This document shows positions 6,506-8,807 of a DNA stretch of 8,807 bases, piece after piece. This DNA is from Dehalococcoidia bacterium. Lineage in GTDB: Bacteria > Chloroflexota > Dehalococcoidia > Dehalococcoidales > UBA1222. The stretch's first letter is position 1, and the number at the start of each line of letters is the position of its first letter. Location of the stretch: positions 1 through 8,807 of the forward strand of contig WQTJ01000102.1 of NCBI GenBank assembly GCA_009786345.1, written 5' to 3'. The position numbers and the translations under genes were made by a program. Below the pieces are notes generated by a model. It was given only the letters and a program-made list of their open reading frames with translations, made no database searches and was not told the origin of the DNA.

Positions 6506-6534
6506 TTGACATTATTACAAATGCGTTATATCAT
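6506..6534 (+). promoter_or_regulatory. Promoter of the methyltransferase-FmdE operon
   Basis: TTGACA (6506-6511), a perfect -35 box, and TATCAT (6529-6534) are separated by exactly 17 bases. Transcription would start near 6541, giving a leader of about 35 bases before the ATG at 6575. This promoter lies inside the longer open frame that starts at 6488, which argues for the later start codon. Confidence 0.65.
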
Positions 6535-6550
6535 ATCTGACATATATCAT
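6521..6550 (+). promoter_or_regulatory. Candidate operator overlapping the -10 box
   Basis: ATGCGTTATATCATATCTGAC (6521-6541) matches 17 of 21 bases with the sequence at 6413-6433, so the upstream motif is repeated over the core promoter. TATATCAT appears at 6527-6534 and again at 6543-6550 (and at 6419-6426). A repressor bound here would cover the -10 box and start site, the classic arrangement for ModE-type repression. Confidence 0.45.
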
Positions 6551-6574
6551 GGGAAATACACTGAAAGGGAACTG

Positions 6575-7276
6575 ATGAACTTTTTATGGAGTGAGCAAAA
6601 TATCCGCTGGTTCTTGGATGCCAGCTCTTATACTGGTTTTCATAAAGAACTGGCTGCTCGAATTTCACCTTATCTGGAGTCGTCTGATACGCTTGGCGAT
6701 ATCGGGTGCGGGCTTGGCAGACTTGATCTTGAGCTTGCGCCTCACGTGGCAAATCTTACAGCCATTGATATCAATGAAACTGTAATAGCCCAACTTCAGC
6801 ACGATGCAACCAGATTAGAGCTTCAAAACGTATATGCAAGATGTGCTGATGTAACTGAGATGACAGATTCTTTTGATGTTACTGTCATGAGTTTTTTCGG
6901 AAAGCCTGTAACCGATAGCGGATACCGCCGTTTTTGCCGCCGTCGGGCCATCCGAATTGTCAACACCAAAAATTTCGGGAATCTCTACCCTAGCAACCAC
7001 AGACAGACTTCCAGAGATACTGTTCCCACGATTCAACATGAGCTGGATAAACAAGGCTATCGTTATCAGTTAATAACTGCCGCAATTGAATTTGGTCAGC
7101 CGTTACGCTCTTGGCAGGAAGCAGAACAATTTGTACTTCATAACGCTCCCAAGATTACCAAAAAGGAAGCCTTGGATTTTTTGCAGGGAAGCGCCACAAA
7201 CACAGGGCGAAGTGACTTTCCGGTATATATTCCCAACCAAAAAGAGCTTGGCATATTTGTAATACATTGTGACTAG
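6575..7276 (+). CDS. Class I SAM-dependent methyltransferase
   Basis: This 233-residue Rossmann-fold methyltransferase has motif I LGDIGCGLGRLD (40-51), the SAM ribose-binding acidic residue Asp65 in TAIDINE, Asp92 in the ARCADV segment and a motif IV-like SFDVTVMSFFGKP near 99-111. The acceptor is unknown. The frame is open from ATG 6488, but ATG 6575 is preferred: it has AGGGA (6566-6570) four bases upstream, the protein then starts just before the conserved region, and a good promoter lies inside the longer version. Its stop codon TAG (7274-7276) runs into the ribosome binding site of the FmdE-family gene, so the two are co-expressed. It may modify a metal-binding small molecule or cofactor handled by the adjacent transport genes (speculative). 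Between-motif Arg-rich RRFCRRRAIRIVN is unusually basic. Confidence 0.85.
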   Translation: MNFLWSEQNIRWFLDASSYTGFHKELAARISPYLESSDTLGDIGCGLGRLDLELAPHVANLTAIDINETVIAQLQHDATRLELQNVYARCADVTEMTDSFDVTVMSFFGKPVTDSGYRRFCRRRAIRIVNTKNFGNLYPSNHRQTSRDTVPTIQHELDKQGYRYQLITAAIEFGQPLRSWQEAEQFVLHNAPKITKKEALDFLQGSATNTGRSDFPVYIPNQKELGIFVIHCD

Positions 7277-7288
7277 GAGGAACGACAC

Positions 7289-7840
7289 ATGAAAACATTT
7301 CAGCAGCATTTGCAGGAAGCCGCTTCTTATCACGGGCATATATGTGCAGGGCAGATTATTGGTGTGCGCATGGCGCGGATGGCCTTGAAATTACTTAAAA
7401 TTGATGAGCCGGCTGATTTCCGCGATCTTATTGTGTACGTTGAGTGCGACCGCTGCTTGACCGATGCTATTGGCATTGTAACAGGCTGCAAGCTTGGCAG
7501 GCGCAACCTTAAGTGTATGGATTATGGAAAATCGGCCGCGACATTTTTAAATCTTCAGACAGGTGAGTCCATCCGAATTTATCGCAAGATGCGGACACAG
7601 ATACCTGACGGTGTTGATTCGGCAGAGTTTTTCGCGGCGATTCCCGATGAAGAGCTATTCAGCACGGCGCATGTCAAAGTGCATTACAGACCTGAGGATT
7701 TGCCGGGCAAGCCGTTATACGCCATGACATGCCCGAAATGCGGTGAAGAAGTCATTGACGGGCGGCAGGTTACACAAAACGGTGTAGCTGTTTGTAAGTC
7801 CTGTGCAAATGGTGCTTATTATAATACGGAGGATTGCTAA
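7289..7840 (+). CDS. FmdE-family protein with C-terminal zinc ribbon
   Basis: This 183-residue protein matches the family of FmdE, subunit E of molybdenum formylmethanofuran dehydrogenase operons, found also in many non-methanogens near Mo/W genes. Key features are HGHICAG (15-21; His15, His17, Cys19), ECDRCLTDAI (52-61; Cys53, Cys56), TGCKLGRRNL (65-74) with Cys67, and DYGKSAATF (78-86). A zinc ribbon CPKC...CKSC (Cys148, Cys151, Cys169, Cys172) closes the protein. FmdE structures show metal-binding domains, but the biochemical role is not settled. ATG 7289 has GGAGG (7277-7281 region) eight or nine bases upstream, overlapping the end of the methyltransferase gene. Length and motifs are complete. 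Here it probably acts in handling Mo, W or another metal rather than in methanogenesis, since no formylmethanofuran dehydrogenase subunit is visible. Confidence 0.9.
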   Translation: MKTFQQHLQEAASYHGHICAGQIIGVRMARMALKLLKIDEPADFRDLIVYVECDRCLTDAIGIVTGCKLGRRNLKCMDYGKSAATFLNLQTGESIRIYRKMRTQIPDGVDSAEFFAAIPDEELFSTAHVKVHYRPEDLPGKPLYAMTCPKCGEEVIDGRQVTQNGVAVCKSCANGAYYNTEDC

Positions 7841-7909
7841 TGAATGCATAAGATATTTATAGCAAGCTGATCTGAAATACATAATAAAAAACAAAGGATT
7901 ATTTCATTA

Positions 7910-8187
7910 ATGAATACAAAAAAACAACCAAATACCAGTAAACGGCTGATTGCTTTCTTTTCCATGTTCATTACTATGGTTTTATTGGTTAGTGTCATTG
8001 GTTGCGGAGGGCAGAAAGACCCAAATGATCAAGGCACTATTCAGTTTACTGATTCCGTCGGCCGCGTAGTTGAAATCCCGAGTAAGATTGAGCGTGTTGC
8101 GCCATCCGGCACACTTGCACAAATCATTCTTTATACCTAATCTTGTTGATTGCAGGTGGTTGGGCGCCAATAATACAAGCCAAATGA
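7910..8187 (+). pseudogene. Truncated, frameshifted substrate-binding lipoprotein
   Basis: ATG 7910 (AAAGGA upstream, about 11 bases) opens a 76-codon frame ending at TAA 8138-8140. It encodes a lipoprotein signal with lipobox VIGC (Cys32) and then the first strand of a FepB/BtuF-type binding protein, FTDSVGRVVEIPSKIERVAP followed by SGTLAQIILYT. Intact members, such as the one at 3040, run to about 360 residues, so some 280 are missing. After the stop, the +2 frame continues LILLIAGGWAPIIQAK (ending TGA 8185-8187), which resembles the next segment of the family and suggests a frameshift near 8135 plus a large deletion. A second ModE-type gene begins where the body of this gene should be. Could instead be expressed as a small lipoprotein, but decay is more likely. 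Confidence 0.7.
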
Positions 8188-8208
8188 TTGGCATGGAGCA
8201 AAAGTTTA

Positions 8209-8592
8209 ATGGACAGTGTTAAATCACAGAAACACAGTAGGCTTAAGCTTTCACGTTTCAGGCGGCATCCGAAAGAGGGCTACAGTGTTCAAGCGAGTGT
8301 TTGGATTGAAAAAGATGGCGAGCTGTATGTTGGTGGCGGACGAGCTTTATTACTGGAAAATATTGAAAAACATGGATCCCTTGCCGCTGCCGCACGAGTT
8401 ATGAATGTAACATACCGTAACGCATGGCTTTGGGTTGATGCCATGAACCGTTTGGCACCATCGCCTCTGGTTGAAAAGACTGCTGGGGGCGCTGGCGGTG
8501 GTTATTGCCGGATCACTGATGAAGGACGGCAAGCCATTGCCAGGTATCGAGCACTGCGCAGCGAACTGGCAGCAATTATTGCTGATGAATAA
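8209..8592 (+). CDS. Second ModE-type winged helix-turn-helix regulator
   Basis: This 127-residue protein is a paralogue of the regulator at 5518-6000, about 63% identical over 98 aligned residues by hand count. It shares VWIEKDGELYV, LLENIEKHGSLAAAAR, YRNAWLWVDAMNRL, SPLVEK, the Gly-rich wing GGAGGGY and ITDEGRQAIARYR. It stops soon after this domain, so it is a DNA-binding domain only, without the TOBE/MOP oxyanion-binding domains of classical ModE. ATG 8209 is chosen because GGAG (8195-8198) lies about ten bases upstream; an in-frame TTG at 8188 would overlap the remnant of the preceding gene. It points toward a new lipoprotein gene and may regulate it and the operator cluster at 6415-6550. 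A basic N-terminal stretch (KSQKHSRLKLSRFRRH) precedes the domain. Confidence 0.87.
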   Translation: MDSVKSQKHSRLKLSRFRRHPKEGYSVQASVWIEKDGELYVGGGRALLLENIEKHGSLAAAARVMNVTYRNAWLWVDAMNRLAPSPLVEKTAGGAGGGYCRITDEGRQAIARYRALRSELAAIIADE

Positions 8593-8638
8593 CCACCCGG
8601 TCAATAACTCAAAGATAATTCATACTAAAGCAATGTGT

Positions 8639-8668
8639 TTGACAAAAACGGAATATCACTGATAGTAT
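8639..8668 (+). promoter_or_regulatory. Candidate promoter of the downstream lipoprotein gene
   Basis: TTGACA (8639-8644) and TAGTAT (8663-8668) are separated by 18 bases, about 63 bases before the TTG start at 8731. The -35 box is perfect; the -10 box matches four of six positions. A 10-bp dyad overlaps it, suggesting regulation. Confidence 0.45.
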
Positions 8669-8687
8669 GTATTTCTGGTGATATTCC
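8650..8687. promoter_or_regulatory. 10-bp inverted repeat over the -10 region, operator or hairpin
   Basis: GGAATATCAC (8650-8659) and GTGATATTCC (8678-8687) are perfect inverted repeats 18 bases apart. The spacer contains the candidate -10 box. No T-run follows, so a terminator is less likely than an operator. As RNA it could terminate or stabilise the transcript of the ModE-type gene ending at 8592. A second near-palindrome, AGTATATATGTACT (8693-8706), lies between it and the ribosome binding site. Confidence 0.45.
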
Positions 8688-8730
8688 TTGTAAGTATATA
8701 TGTACTACAAAAAATAAAGGAGAAAATCAT

Positions 8731-8807
8731 TTGAAGAAACTAATTAAATGGATGCCGGCACTCTTAGCAGTCATGCTTTTGCTATCCGGTATTGCCGGCT
8801 GCACTTC
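8731..8807 (+). CDS. 5' end of a lipoprotein, cut by the window edge
   Basis: TTG 8731 has AAAGGAG (8715-8721) nine bases upstream and opens an N-terminus starting MKKLIKWMPALLAV. It is followed by a hydrophobic core and the lipobox GIAGC with Cys24, a clear lipoprotein signal peptide. Only 25 codons and two bases are in the window. By position, after a decayed binding-protein gene and near transport genes, it is probably another ABC substrate-binding protein, but no mature sequence is visible to prove it. Confidence 0.7.
   Translation, partial: MKKLIKWMPALLAVMLLLSGIAGCT

Noticed and set aside
6488..6574. 29-residue N-terminal extension of the methyltransferase from ATG 6488
   Set aside because: A strong promoter and repeated operator-like motifs lie inside it, no ribosome binding site precedes it, and ATG 6575 has a good site and fits the family start.

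Overview
The window looks like a piece of an anaerobic, low-to-moderate GC Firmicute-type chromosome (acetogen- or Negativicutes-like). This rests on strong AGGAGG-type ribosome binding sites, frequent TTG/GTG starts, lipoprotein signals, and a gene set tied to molybdenum/tungsten (Mo/W) metabolism in anaerobes. The taxonomic guess is inference from gene content only.

Left part (1-5383). A partial minus-strand gene (1-130) diverges from a plus-strand run that reads as one operon. Its genes are a DUF4213/DUF364 putative metal-chelation protein with a Cys-rich tail (270-1142), a FecCD-type permease (1160-2200), its ABC ATPase (2200-2982), a lipoprotein substrate-binding protein (3040-4131) and a divergent MoeA-like molybdopterin molybdotransferase (4133-5383). 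Spacing is tight: 17 bp, a TAATG overlap, 57 bp and 1 bp. The simplest reading is a type II (B12/iron-like) oxyanion or metal-chelate importer comparable in architecture to the known molybdate/tungstate importer MolBCA, linked to cofactor metal insertion. The substrate is inferred from neighbours, not read from the sequence.

Middle (5384-6574). A 15-bp perfect hairpin separates the operon from a convergent ModE-type winged-helix regulator (minus, 5518-6000). Just upstream of that regulator lies the decayed 3' end of a membrane-anchored surface protein (minus, 6005-6268, in-frame stop). Next come an orphan plus-strand hairpin with a T-run (6288-6339) and a cluster of ModE-like CGCTATATC/CGTTATATC half-sites (6415-6550) that overlaps the -10 box of a clear promoter.

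Right part (6575-8807). That promoter drives a SAM-dependent methyltransferase (6575-7276) and an FmdE-family protein with a C-terminal zinc ribbon (7289-7840). They are followed by a truncated, frameshifted substrate-binding lipoprotein (7910-8187), a second ModE-type regulator (8209-8592, about 63% identical to the first over 98 residues) and the first codons of another lipoprotein (8731 onward), which has its own promoter and a 10-bp dyad over the -10 region.

Overall this looks like a Mo/W uptake and handling island with two paralogous DNA-binding-only ModE regulators, repeated candidate operators and two decayed genes suggesting recent rearrangement. No RNA gene, CRISPR array, transposase or insertion sequence was recognised.
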